A stretch of DNA of 64,000 bases from Sesamum alatum (GCA_034509735.1 JACGWO010000003.1:9486001-9550000), one strand, 5' to 3'; shown: positions 1-10,514, counted from the first letter of the stretch. The notes: generated from the sequence alone by a model not told the origin. A program made the numbers and translations.

Positions 1-400
1 AGAAGCTCAAAAGTTCTCCACGTCAGTCTTGAAATAGAGACGCATAATCCTTCAGTCTCTTCCTCCTATGAACCATTAATTATCAACATGAATGAGCTTA
101 GAAAAGATCTTCATAGGTTGGTAATTATGTTGGTCTAGTACGAGACAACGATTGCAAAATCTGCGCCGTTAGTACTAGTAGGAGAGGCTTCAACCTCCAT
201 AGCAAAAGGCAAGGGTGCTAGACACCAAAACAGGAAGAAGGGTAAGGTGACATCAACTATTAAGCACTTTACGTGTTATTCATTCACAACACAAGGTGGA
301 TGTAAAGGAAAGAGCAAAAGGTTCAAGCAGTCAAGTTCATAGATTTCTAAGAACGTAAGCATCTACTGCCGTAAAGAGGGTCATTGGAAAGGGGAGTAAC
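1..400 (+). pseudogene. Gag remnant (C-terminal part, zinc knuckle) of Element 1
   Basis: Gag packages the element RNA. What is left is the distal part: a stretch related to the ILQSL...I.N.NEL...ML segment of copia gag, a basic lysine/glycine-rich region (about 190-340), and a zinc knuckle at about 352-396 reading ..IYCRKEGHWKGE followed by a stop. Intact copies nearby read C-x2-C-x4-H-x4-C. Here the first cysteine is replaced by serine and the last is lost. Element 2 carries the same first-cysteine loss, so the defect is older than both copies. Several in-frame stops are visible. Element 2 inserted directly after the knuckle. Confidence 0.8.
396..400. repeat. Target site duplication (gtaac), left copy, of Element 2
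   Basis: The five bases gtaac precede the LTR at 401 and recur at 10515-10519 directly after the other LTR. A 5 bp duplication is normal for copia integrase. Confidence 0.93.
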
Positions 401-958
401 TGAAAGAAATATGTGGATCGTCCCGGGAGATTAACGCGAATAGCGGAAGCGCGAAATAGTGCGTAATAAAATTACAAAGCATAATTAAATGGAATTTAAA
501 TCATACATAATATACATAAACGAATCAAGGGGTGTGCCCTTGATTCTCCTGGGCATTCGGTGTATCTCATGTTCAATAAAGCACAACATGGAGGCCATAG
601 AATTAAAACCGAAAAAACGAAATTAAGAACCTACCCGGTTGTAGTTTTGTCTTCGTTCGGCTACATGCATTGTTCCCGTTTTGCACCAAGATCTCAAGAA
701 GAGACCCTCTAAATCATCTCACTCGCTCCACCGGAAAGCAAACAACCCTTGTGCTAGCAAGAAATTATTTTGGGGAGAAGAGACATCGATACACGCTATG
801 AATTAACGCAATCAATGTCTCTTATGTTCTTAACTTGAATAAAATCAAGAAGAACAAAGTATATTTCTTGGAGAGAAGAAAGAGGGTGGACGAAATCTTG
901 AGAGGGAATGAGAGATGAGAGTTGTAGAGAATAGTAGATGTAAGTGTGTGTTTTTGAG

Positions 959-1072
959 TATTTATAGAAGATGGAATTCCTATTCCTTCTCAAACTCTTC
1001 CAAAGAGACACACTTTGACTAGGATTTTGACCTAGTCAAATCCTAGTCAAATTAGGCTTTTGATTAAGTCAA
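959..1072 (-). promoter_or_regulatory. LTR promoter of Element 2 (3' copy): TATA box and five W-box cores
   Basis: On the minus strand TATAAATA lies at 959-966. Just upstream of it five TTGAC(C/T) cores on either strand fall at 1015-1020, 1027-1032, 1034-1039, 1045-1050 and 1067-1072. TTGAC(C/T) is the binding core of plant WRKY factors, and W-box-like control is known for stress-induced copia elements. Function here is inferred. The same arrangement recurs in the 5' LTR, with TATA at 8751-8758. Confidence 0.6.
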
Positions 1073-1142
1073 ATTAATCATGGCCCTTCATCTCATCATT
1101 CTCTAGATCAAATCTTGTCCATCCATTTTGATGGGCTTTATG

Positions 1143-1492
1143 GAATGGGCCTATTTTATTCTAAATTAAATATTCCCATGGACTTTATATTAAAATCCTA
1201 TTTAATATACTAAGCCCATTAATTAATTAATGGAATGGACTTTATTTAATTCCAAATTAAATAGTCCATGGACTTTATATTAAATCCTATTTAATACCAA
1301 GCCCATTAATTAATTCCATAGAATGGGATTATTTAATTCTAAATTAAATAGTCCCATGGACTTTATATTAAATCCTATTTAATATACTAAGCCCATTAAT
1401 TAATTAATGGAATGGACTTTATTTAATTCCAAATTAAATAGTCTATGGTCTTTATATTAAATCCTATTTAATACCAAGCCTATTAATTAATT
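1143..1492 (-). repeat. Four AT-rich direct repeats (about 88 bp each) in the LTR
   Basis: Units beginning AATGG at about 1143, 1231, 1321 and 1410 each continue into TTTAATTC.AAATTAAATA, then CATGGACTTTATATTAAATC and AAGCCCATTAATTAATT. The period is 87-90 bp. They lie upstream of the W-box/TATA region in sense orientation. The other LTR has the same array at about 8935-9285. Element 1's LTR has two units (about 16385-16555). Confidence 0.8.
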
Positions 1493-2721
1493 AATTCACC
1501 CTTTTAATCTAATTAAAAGGAAAGCCCATGCTTTGTAAAATTCATAAATCTAATTTATGAACTCATGCCCGATTATTCCAAATAATACATCGAGGCTTGT
1601 ATCTCCAAGAAGTATAATTTAATTCCATTAAATTAAACCTTCTCCCGGAATTAATTCCAAATTAATTCCCTTTCATTTGGTGTAGCGGGTGTGACTCTTT
1701 AGGTTCACCTTTCAGCTAGACTTGAACCTACTTTTTGTTATTTCATAACCAAAGTAGTCCGTTACCATGGGTGGCCATCTAGCAACGGTCCATGGCACTA
1801 GAGACTAGGTGAATTTATGGTGTGAACATTTAGGCTCCGAGTTATACGTAGGTGCGGTCTTACCGACGCTCGATACGTACGGGTACGGTCCTACTGTCGC
1901 CTGTCTCCCGGCCTTTAGTCTAGGGGTCGGTTCCCATCGTTGACTAGGCAACTATGCATAATGCTCGAGATAGGTTTTAACTCGACGTAGGAAATCCTTT
2001 CCACTACATCAAGTGCTACGGCCATAGACTTTGTGAGTCTAAACCATCTCCGAGCGCATAGGAGATCTTGCTGTCATATCCTTTGACAGGGGACAGATCC
2101 TATCTTGGAATTCACCGTTCTTACATACTCCGACTGCACTGGACCAGGCTTATGATGACCATGTGATATAATCGGTCAAATTTCACCAGATCCAAGATAC
2201 AGCCTTAGTATGTAGGGGACTGCCGTGATCCTCAAGTCCGAGGACTAATCCCGTACTATCGGAACCGGGAATACGAGTCATACCGACCAAGCCCGAGTAG
2301 CTTCTATATGACGATTCCCGCGAGTCACCTCAGTCGGCCGCTCCCCAGCAGGCCGACCCACTAACACTGCTTAGACGATCCTCGTCACCCGTCGATGAAA
2401 CACGACAGCAGATGCTTAGTGCAAGTCTCAAATGGATTCTCGATGCCCTGTCTCGAGATTCCTTTGACTTGGAGTATTTCAGACTGATTCGGTGAAACTG
2501 ATTTCATGAACCTACCTCCAAGCGTAGTTCCAATTTCCCGAAATGTTATTTCAGTCTGTGGGCGTTTGTTGTGACATCGTATCGATACAAGCAGTAAGTA
2601 CAACAAACTCATGCCTATGAATCCTTACTACATTCATTAACATAATATTACTTGTTCACAGATTGACGAATGGTTCTCAGAACAGCCAATACCATTGACT
2701 TTCTGGTCACCTATTCTAACA

Positions 2722-2732
2722 ATCTCCCACTT
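2722..2732 (-). other. Polypurine tract of Element 2
   Basis: Sense AAGTGGGAGAT abuts the 3' LTR. It primes plus-strand DNA synthesis, and the same tract is found at other elements in the window. Confidence 0.9.
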
Positions 2733-5049
2733 GACCAATAAGTCAATTACCCACTTTGTTCAGAATCCTCTGAGTATGAGTAATCTACGATACCGACTAA
2801 GGTATTGTGAGTCCGCTTATATTTCCTTGCGAAGCAATACGGTCTAACCGTGTTACCTCTATCCACCATTGCCTCTTAGAGATGGTGGTTGTCTAAGAAT
2901 ATTTTCGTGGATCTTGTGATGAGATCTCGTGCCAATACTCCCATAGCCAAGTTGCCTGCCATATAGGCGAACATGGCTTGGTCGTGCTAGGCGCCACGTC
3001 CATCCTATGGATGCGGTCTTCATCAGTAACCACTATCCGATGCACTCGTCATTGGGCCTGACTGTGCATACCTTTGAGACTAACTGGTTTTCACTTATGC
3101 TCTGAAAGCTAGTATCGCTTTAGCCTTCCAAAAACAACTCTCAATAGACGGTGCATCATGAACACATCTTTAGTCCTTATTCAGGTACTAAGGATCGTTC
3201 TTGATTGCTGTCTTCAACCCTGCAGTGCATTACCGATTTATGTTGAGCCATGCTAGAAGCACTCTCAACATCGGTTCCTATGCACCGAGTAAACATATCA
3301 TATGTTTGCCTAGGTTTAAGACGTAGGGGATACTCAACATCCAAGCCTTCTCATTAGTCCACCGTGACTAAGTCTTGAATGGCTTGATGCTTTATGCATA
3401 GTATCCAAGTTTTCTCATCAGTCTTACTATGACTGAGTCTCGAACAACTTGTCCCTCTACATATATGAGTTTTTCTCATCAGTCCACCATGACTGAGTCT
3501 TTGAAAAGCTTAATTCATGATATGTATGTGGGATCCCTAAAATGTCATCGAGAATTTTCGTGAGTTACAGTTTGTGTTTTAGTGATTCCTAATGCCTTGA
3601 ATTCATCCATGAATCAAGATATTACACACTTAAACACTTGGAACACCATTTCTACTCCCACTGATCACCTACGTGATGAGCTCGTCAAAACGAATATTCC
3701 AATTATGCGGTGTTTCAAATCTTGTTTGAATTTCCTAGTGGATTCTATGGCTCCTCTCCATAAATCCTACTACGATGTCCAACATCACGTTCCGCAGGTC
3801 ATTTGGATTATTATCCAAATTTGACCGAACATATCCCGATCACTCGTACCTCTTACGACATTCGGGTTCGTTCTTAAGGGGACTTGGAATATGATCAATT
3901 TAAGAAAGAAATGCAATTATAAGCAACGTTTAGCATTATTCTGTCGTAAACTTGTACAAATTAGACACGAGTCTAATTTGTCTCCCACTAGTCCCTTGAC
4001 GTATGTAGGATCCTTCTACATGCTCAAGGACTTTGTCGGGACATAGGCTTGCCAAACCATGGCTCCTTGTGCGTGACTCTTGGCAAAGTGCCATGTTCCT
4101 TACGTTGGCAATTTTGAGTCTACGTCTACACGGGCTAAGGTAATTGGGCGAAACTTCGATCGATCTTCGTCCAACGAGATTCGATCGTTCCCTTTATCAG
4201 AGACCGTCATACTTGGCCTTTATAGGAAATGTTTCATTGAGAATTCCATTTTCAACTTGGATGCTCAAGAGCTCCCACTAAATACACGGCCTTTTCGATC
4301 CTATCGAAACAGGTTTAATTTTGCAACCATTTATGGTTCACCTCCTTAAGTCTAATTCCCAAACCTCCTATGGGACCTTTAGACTTTTGAACCCTCTTAT
4401 GGTCTTTGTGTATTAGTAACCTAAAGTTGTCTTATTGGCTCCCTTCCAATAGACTATTTGGCAAGCCTACTTTGTCCAACAAAGAGCTTTCGGACTTTCT
4501 TCTTCATAAAAGACTTGTAAATTTAGTCGATTCGAATCATCTATTTCTAGATTCATCGAACTTTCCAATTTACTTATCTTTTAATAAGAAGAAACGTCCT
4601 AGCTGTTGTAGATGCCAAATCTGTAAGTTGGTCTTGATTAATCCATTTTAGATAATTTGAATTTTGAGTATCCATAAACCTTTTATGGGATGGTATTTTA
4701 GGAATTTACGTACTAGCAAACATGAATCAATATTCAATAATTTTGTTTGATCAAATATGTATGTAATAAAACCTTTGTCCAACAAAGAGACATACTTTTG
4801 ATCATGCTAGGTTACGTAATTCCTATATTATCCTAACATGATCACGATTATGGGCCTAACAAGTCTCTAGTCCTTTTCATCAATGGACCTTGCCATTGTT
4901 GAATCCTAGAACTGTTCTTGGCTTTTAAGTCCTTATTCACTTTCTGCAAACCACCTGCAGATTAGTGATAGGAATGGTATCAAATACCAAATAGAGATCA
5001 TGTCAATACTCAATATCAAATTTTACCTACATTGAGAGAGGTTTAGAAT
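2733..5049 (-). pseudogene. Decayed pol (PR-IN-RT-RNaseH) of Element 2
   Basis: On the minus strand the order is RNaseH (nearest the LTR, about 2750-3200), RT (about 3200-3950), integrase (about 3960-4600) and the protease/pre-integrase region (about 4600-5049). Assignment is by collinear similarity to intact copies. Examples are 4400-4560, the antisense of the GKPxxSNKE/LVDS integrase N-terminal region, and 4850-4990, the protease neighbourhood. Stops and indels occur throughout, and neither YVDD nor the DDE residues can be read. The region matches Element 1's pol over its length, indels included, so the decayed form itself was copied. Open stretches on the plus strand here are antisense shadows. 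Confidence 0.75.
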
Positions 5050-5826
5050 ACTCCCCTTTCCAATGGCCCTCTTTACGACAGTAAATGCTTACGTTCTTAG
5101 AATCTATGAACTTGACTGCTTGAACCTTTTGCTCTTTCCTTTACCTCCACCTTGTGTTGTAAAGGAACAACACTTGAAGTGCTGCAATAGTTGATGTTAC
5201 CTTACCCTTCTTCCTCTTTTAGCGTCTGGCACCCTTGCCTTTCGCTATGGAGGTTGAAGCCTCTCCTACTAGTACCGACGGCGCAGATTTTGCAATCGTT
5301 GCCTCGTACTAGGCCAACATAATTACCAACCTATGAAGATCTTTTCTAAACTCGTTCATGTTGATAATTAATGGTTCGTAGGAGGAAGGAAGAGACTGAA
5401 GGATCATGTCAATGTACGTCTCTAAGACTGACGTGGAGGTCTTTTGAGCTTCTCCACTAGGGATTGCATCATCACTCCATGTTCTTTGTACCGACATCCC
5501 TTCCGTCATCTTAGCTCCAAACATGCCTTCGTTGCATTTTACCCCACATGCTAGTCCAAGACCATATAGACATGATGCAAACGAAGCATAGTTTGAGCCA
5601 ACATCATTATATCCTACTTGCCGGTGGTCATCCTTCAACTTTTGAACGCCAAGCGTTGCCTTAGTTGTCGACCCCTCCGGCAAGCGCTGAGGAACGTCCT
5701 CATTCCGGTATGTGAGTTAAGGTTCTGGAAATCTAAGACCATCTTAAGATTTTGCAATCAATTCGTGTAATTGGTTTCCCTTTTTAATGAGCCTCTTAGT
5801 GATGTGTTTGGTGGATTCTTAGACAT
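5050..5826 (-). pseudogene. Gag remnant of Element 2
   Basis: The start codon at 5826 opens with MSKNP, as in Elements 8 and 9 and the array copy. Frameshifts follow. The longest open piece (5309-5683, 124 codons) contains the copia gag segment with MILQSLPSSYEPLI and its preceding GAKMTEG. The zinc knuckle near 5055-5090 reads YCRKEGHWKGE and lacks the first and last cysteines. Gag packages RNA into virus-like particles; this copy cannot do so in normal form. Confidence 0.78.
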
Positions 5827-6184
5827 TCACAACATATATGAAACAGAAAATAATAAGCAGAATGAAGTAATATTTTGGTTAAGTCTCGGTCTTTAGTCCT
5901 TAACCTCTCCCACTATTTCTACGAAAACACGGCACTCTCAAACGTTGTTTTCGGGAAATCCTTTCCTAGTGGGCTCGGGATCCACAGCGATCTCCCCCAT
6001 ACCCCGCTTTTATGATTCGCATGAGAAAAGAACCTGTGGGAGGTATTCCATACCATTCTCGTTCCACGAGATTCCCAAGATAATTGCCTCACCCTTTCAC
6101 GTGATCCCGAGGACTCCAAGCGAATCACGTTATTCGGGCGTTAGACCCGACCCAATCAACCGATTCATAAACTCACTGCTACCT

Positions 6185-6280
6185 CCACGACTCGTGAGAC
6201 AGGTAACAGCAGTCTACTCATCGTTCATGACAAAGTGCAGCTTCTTTTAAGCACGATAGTCGTGCCACGACTCGTGAGAC
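6185..6280. repeat. Paired CCACGACTCGTGAGAC motif with palindrome, Element 2 leader
   Basis: The 16-mer CCACGACTCGTGAGAC occurs at 6185-6200 and again at 6265-6280. Its core CACGA-C-TCGTG is a palindrome. GCACGA-TAG-TCGTGC (6251-6265) is a further hairpin touching the second copy. The same pair at about 80 bp spacing occurs in Elements 8 and 9. Confidence 0.85.
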
Positions 6281-6592
6281 CACGCTATCGACCTAAAAGA
6301 TCTTCCTCACTTTTGCCATGGATGGAAGGCTTGGACAGACTCCCAGAGTCCTAGTCCATTTATTAAGGGTCTATATTTAACTTGGTTCAACCAAGTGAGA
6401 GTTTTTGATAGAACGAGACCTCATCACATATATTAAGTATTGCATTGCGTGCGTTATGGCAGAAATATTCTAAGCGTGAATGTAACCATACATAAAGCAT
6501 ATAGAATAATCATAAGCATAAAATACGCATCGCATGCAAAATAAAGTCTAGCACGCCCCTGTAGGATGATCACAAGCCCAAACCTATGCGAC

Positions 6593-6610
6593 CCACTGAG
6601 CCCGCAGTGG
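6593..6610. other. Conserved leader hairpin CCACTG-N6-CAGTGG (Element 2)
   Basis: A perfect 6 bp stem with loop AGCCCG. The same stem and loop are at 54927-54944 (Element 9) and 63116-63133 (Element 8). Confidence 0.8.
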
Positions 6611-7739
6611 ATCTATGGTCAATCTAAGGGTAGGCCCTACACTATTACAAGTTTTAATAACCCATTTACATGCAATGGGCCTTGTAAGTCCTCTTTATCT
6701 TCTTGGGCTCTCCATCGTGTGCCTACACCGGGCTTCTTCTCCATGGATCCTCCGTGGGCCATCTGATGGCAACCTCCATGGGCCTCCAACACCTTGGGCT
6801 TATCTTCTCTTGCAGCTTTTATTTACAAAAAAAAATAAAACCTCACCACTAATTCTACTCTCATTACATCATAAAATAAGAAACCCCAATTAAACATTTG
6901 GGGGGGAGTACATTGGGAGGGAGAGAGAAAGCCTTATTATTCCAAGGCACTAGAAGAGAGACAGAGAGGAAAATAAAGAGGCACACAGGCCACAACCCAA
7001 CAAATAAATGTAAATAAACCATACATGCGGTCCAGGGGCTTTGTGATCATCCTTTGTCAAATCAATTAACACAAATAGCACAAATACATATCCCACATAA
7101 AATATGCTATACCAACATCCATGATAATCCATACCATAAAATAAATGCAGAAACTACATGTAAAATATCCACACCGAACATTGGATAATAGTGCAACCTA
7201 TGCACAACGATTTTTGTTGGAAAAACCTTTTCCATAATTAACAAGGCAATATTAATTCTATGAAATATAAAATCTCAACCAAAATTAAAATGCCCCAAGT
7301 TAATTAATTCAGAAAAATTCCCAGAATTATACAGAAAAATCAAATTTTTCTGAAACACAAAAATCAACAATTCAAGAATATGCCCATTTATTCAAGAATT
7401 CCAAAATCCAACATTCGTGCAATATTGATACATGTTAAGATCTACTCATGCTCAAAACCATAAAATAACCATGATGTCCAACATCATAAAACGCAGAAAT
7501 TATTGCGAAATTTCACATATGAATTTTGATCATTGGTGCAACCATTGCAAAAATTAAATCTTGTTAGGAAACCCTTTCCTCATCAACCAAGCAATATTTA
7601 TTTTAGAAAATTCCAAATCTCAAAAAATAAATATTCTAAGTCAACGGGTTCAGAATAATGCAGAAAATATCATAAAAATAATACAGTAAAAACAGTTTTT
7701 GAAAAACGAGCCAAAAACGGGAGAGAAACGGAAAACGGC

Positions 7740-7957
7740 ACAGCCGGCCGGCCAGGCGCGCGCGCGCGCGCGCAGGCTCCTCTGCCTGCGCGCACAGCGC
7801 GCGCGCGCCCAGTGCATGCCGTGCGCGCGCCCAGCGCGCGCGCTGTCCGCGCACGCTGGGCGCGCTGGCCGGGCGCGCGCAGGCCCCTGCCTGCACGCGC
7901 GCCCGGCCGCGCCCCTGTGCGCGCGGCCAGCGTGCTGCTGCTGCCGGTTCGCCGTTT
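7740..7957. other. GC island in the leader of Element 2
   Basis: About 215 bp of nearly pure G+C inside AT-rich DNA. It includes 18 bp of alternating GC (7756-7773) and a stem GCAGGC (7772-7777)/GCCTGC (7784-7789). Open frames on both strands encode only arginine/alanine-rich strings and follow from composition. Similar islands occur at the same place in three other elements. Confidence 0.9.
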
Positions 7958-8179
7958 TTCACTCCTTTTCGATTTTTCATGCAATTTTCTGAACCACAAG
8001 ATAAATTAAACCCTAGAACATGTATAAACACATTCAAGAAAACCAAGATCCAAAATCCCATGCAAAATTAAACGCCAATAAATATCTACGATAAACATGC
8101 TATAAACGTAAATTAAAACACGTTTATCATGCTTAAACGCACATAGCACATAGAATTCTAGGCCTATACACCGAACCGG

Positions 8180-8191
8180 GCTCTGATACCA
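8180..8191 (-). other. Primer-binding site of Element 2
   Basis: Sense TGGTATCAGAGC, complementary to the 3' end of initiator methionine tRNA, the usual primer of plant copia elements. It begins one base after the 5' LTR. Confidence 0.93.
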
Positions 8192-8192
8192 C

Positions 8193-10514
8193 TGAAAGAA
8201 ATATGTGGATCGTCCCGGGAGATTAACGCGAATAGCGGAAGCGCGAAATAGTGCGTAATAAAATTACAAAGCATAATTAAATGGAATTTAAATCATACAT
8301 AATATACATAAACGAATCAAGGGGTGTGCCCTTGATTCTCCTGGGCGTTCGGTGTATCTCATGTTCAATAAAGCACAACATGGAGGCCATAGAATTAAAA
8401 CCGAAAAAACGAAATTAAGAACCTACCCGGTTGTAGTTTTGTCTTCGTTCGGCTACATGCATTGTTCCCCGTTTTGCACCAAGATCTCAAGAAGAGACCC
8501 TCTAAATCATCTCACTCGCTCCACCGGAAAGCAAACAACCCTTGTGCTAGCAAGAAATTATTTTGGGGAGAAGAGACATCGATACACGCTATGAATTAAC
8601 GCAATCAATGTCTCTTATGTTCTTAACTTGAATAAAATCAAGAAGAACAAAGTATATTTCTTGGAGAGAAGAAAGAGGGTGGACGAAATCTTGAGAGGGA
8701 ATGAGAGATGAGAGTTGTAGAGAATAGTAGATGTAAGTGTGTGTTTTTGAGTATTTATAGAAGATGGAATTCCTATTCCTTCTCAAACTCTTCCAAAGAG
8801 ACACACTTTGACTAGGATTTTGACCTAGTCAAATCCTAGTCAAATTAGGCTTTTGATTAAGTCAAATTAATCATGGCCCTTCATCTCATCATTCTCTAGA
8901 TCAAATCTTGTCCATCCATTTTGATGGGCTTTATGGAATGGGCCTATTTTATTCTAAATTAAATATTCCCATGGACTTTATATTAAAATCCTATTTAATA
9001 TACTAAGCCCATTAATTAATTAATGGAATGGACTTTATTTAATTCCAAATTAAATAGTCCATGGACTTTATATTAAATCCTATTTAATACCAAGCCCATT
9101 AATTAATTCCATAGAATGGGATTATTTAATTCTAAATTAAATAGTCCCATGGACTTTATATTAAATCCTATTTAATATACTAAGCCCATTAATTAATTAA
9201 TGGAATGGACTTTATTTAATTCCAAATTAAATAGTCTATGGTCTTTATATTAAATCCTATTTAATACCAAGCCTATTAATTAATTAATTCACCCTTTTAA
9301 TCTAATTAAAAGGAAAGCCCATGCTTTGTAAAATTCATAAATCTAATTTATGAACTCATGCCCGATTATTCCAAATAATACATCGAGGCTTGTATCTCCA
9401 AGAAGTATAATTTAATTCCATTAAATTAAACCTTCTCCCGGAATTAATTCCAAATTAATTCCCTTTCATTTGGTGTAGCGGGTGTGACTCTTTAGGTTCA
9501 CCTTTCAGCTAGACTTGAACCTACTTTTTGTTATTTCATAACCAAAGTAGTCCGTTACCATGGGTGGCCATCTAGCAACGGTCCATGGCACTAGAGACTA
9601 GGTGAATTTATGGTGTGAACATTTAGGCTCCGAGTTATACGTAGGTGCGGTCTTACCGACGCTCGATACGTACGGGTACGGTCCTACTGTCGCCTGTCTC
9701 CCGGCCTTTAGTCTAGGGGTCGGTTCCCATCGTTGACTAGGCAACTATGCATAATGCTCGAGATAGGTTTAACTCGACGTAGGAAATCCTTTCCCACTAC
9801 ATCAAGTGCTACGGCCATAGACTTTGTGAGTCTAAACCATCTCCGAGCGCATAGGAGATCTTGCTGTCATATCCTTTGACAGGGGACAGATCCTATCTTG
9901 GAATTCACCGTTCTTACATACTCCGACTGCACTGGACCAGGCTTATGATGACCATGTGATATAATCGGTCAAATTTCACCAGATCCAAGATACAGCCTTA
10001 GTATGTAGGGGACTGCCGTGATCCTCAAGTCCGAGGACTAATCCCGTACTATCGGAACCGGGAATACGAGTCATACCGACCAAGCCCGAGTAGCTTCTAT
10101 ATGACGATTCCCGCGAGTCACCTCAGTCGGCCGCTCCCCAGCAGGCCGACCCACTAACACTGCTTAGACGATCCTCGTCACCCGTCGATGAAACACGACA
10201 GCAGATGCTTAGTGCAAGTCTCAAATGGATTCTCGATGCCCTGTCTCGAGATTCCTTTGACTTGGAGTATTTCAGACTGATTCGGTGAAACTGATTTCAT
10301 GAACCTACCTCCAAGCGTAGTTCCAATTTCCCGAAATGTTATTTCAGTCTGTGGGCGTTTGTTGTGACATCGTATCGATGCAAGCAGTAAGTACAACAAA
10401 CTCATGCCTATGAATCCTTACTACATTCATTAACATAATATTACTTGTTCACAGATTGACGAATGGTTCTCAGAACAGCCAATACCATTGACTTTCTGGT
10501 CACCTATTCTAACA
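8193..10514 (-). repeat. 5' LTR of Element 2 (2322 bp)
   Basis: This is nearly identical to 401-2721. By eye the differences are two substitutions and three single-base length changes in homopolymers. TATA is at 8751-8758. The conserved CCATGG block is at about 9558-9606. Confidence 0.95.

Larger units (their letters stand above)
401..2721 (-). repeat. 3' LTR of Element 2 (2321 bp)
   Basis: In sense orientation it starts TGTTAGAATAGGTGACC at 2721 and ends ...ATATTTCTTTCA at 401, so it has TG...CA ends. In sense order it carries a conserved CCATGG block (about 1763-1814), a run of AT-rich direct repeats (about 1143-1492), a cluster of TTGAC motifs (1015-1072) and a TATA box (959-966). Short open frames inside it recur identically in the other LTR and are not genes. 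Confidence 0.95.
5827..8179 (-). other. Long untranslated leader of Element 2 (2.35 kb)
   Basis: This is the stretch between gag and the primer-binding site. It has no credible gene. Conserved pieces shared with the leaders of Elements 8 and 9 are the paired palindrome at 6185-6200 and 6265-6280, a hairpin at 6593-6610, a C-run (GGGGGGG on plus, 6900-6906), and the GC island at 7740-7957. The sequence between them is AT-rich and varies among families. Leaders of about 2 kb are known in BARE/Angela-type copia elements. Confidence 0.85.
401..10514 (-). mobile_element. Element 2: complete, recently inserted non-autonomous copia element (LARD-like), 10.1 kb
   Basis: This minus-strand element has two full LTRs (401-2721 and 8193-10514), a primer-binding site next to the right LTR, a polypurine tract next to the left LTR, and the target duplication gtaac on both sides. 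By eye the LTRs differ at only about five positions over 2.3 kb, so insertion was recent. Yet the internal region encodes no intact protein: gag and pol survive only as scrambled remnants, and pol is shorter than in Element 9 (about 2.3 kb against about 3.0 kb). A recent copy with dead genes implies movement by proteins from another element. Large retrotransposon derivatives (LARDs) are the known precedent. The leader of about 2.35 kb is kept in full. Confidence 0.93.

Noticed and set aside
796..1011. Minus-strand 71-codon frame, repeated identically at 8589-8804
   Set aside because: The repetition comes from the two LTRs of one element. It spans the promoter and likely transcript start, with no codon signature or known domain.
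2385..2612. 75-codon frame in the Element 2 LTR, with counterparts at 10178-10405, 12995-13255, 20292-20474 and 47456-47650
   Set aside because: It recurs only because the LTR start region is conserved. It has no domain, and length and frame vary among copies.
3582..4651. Three plus-strand frames in Element 2 (80, 89 and 81 codons)
   Set aside because: They are antisense to the minus-strand pol remnant. The match to 11783-12061 reflects shared DNA, not a protein gene.
7636..8061. Long open frames on both strands across the GC island (up to 141 codons), similarly at 55564-56075 and 36939-37281
   Set aside because: They arise because GC-rich DNA has few stop codons. The peptides are low-complexity Arg/Ala/Pro/Cys, are open in several frames on both strands, and differ between elements.
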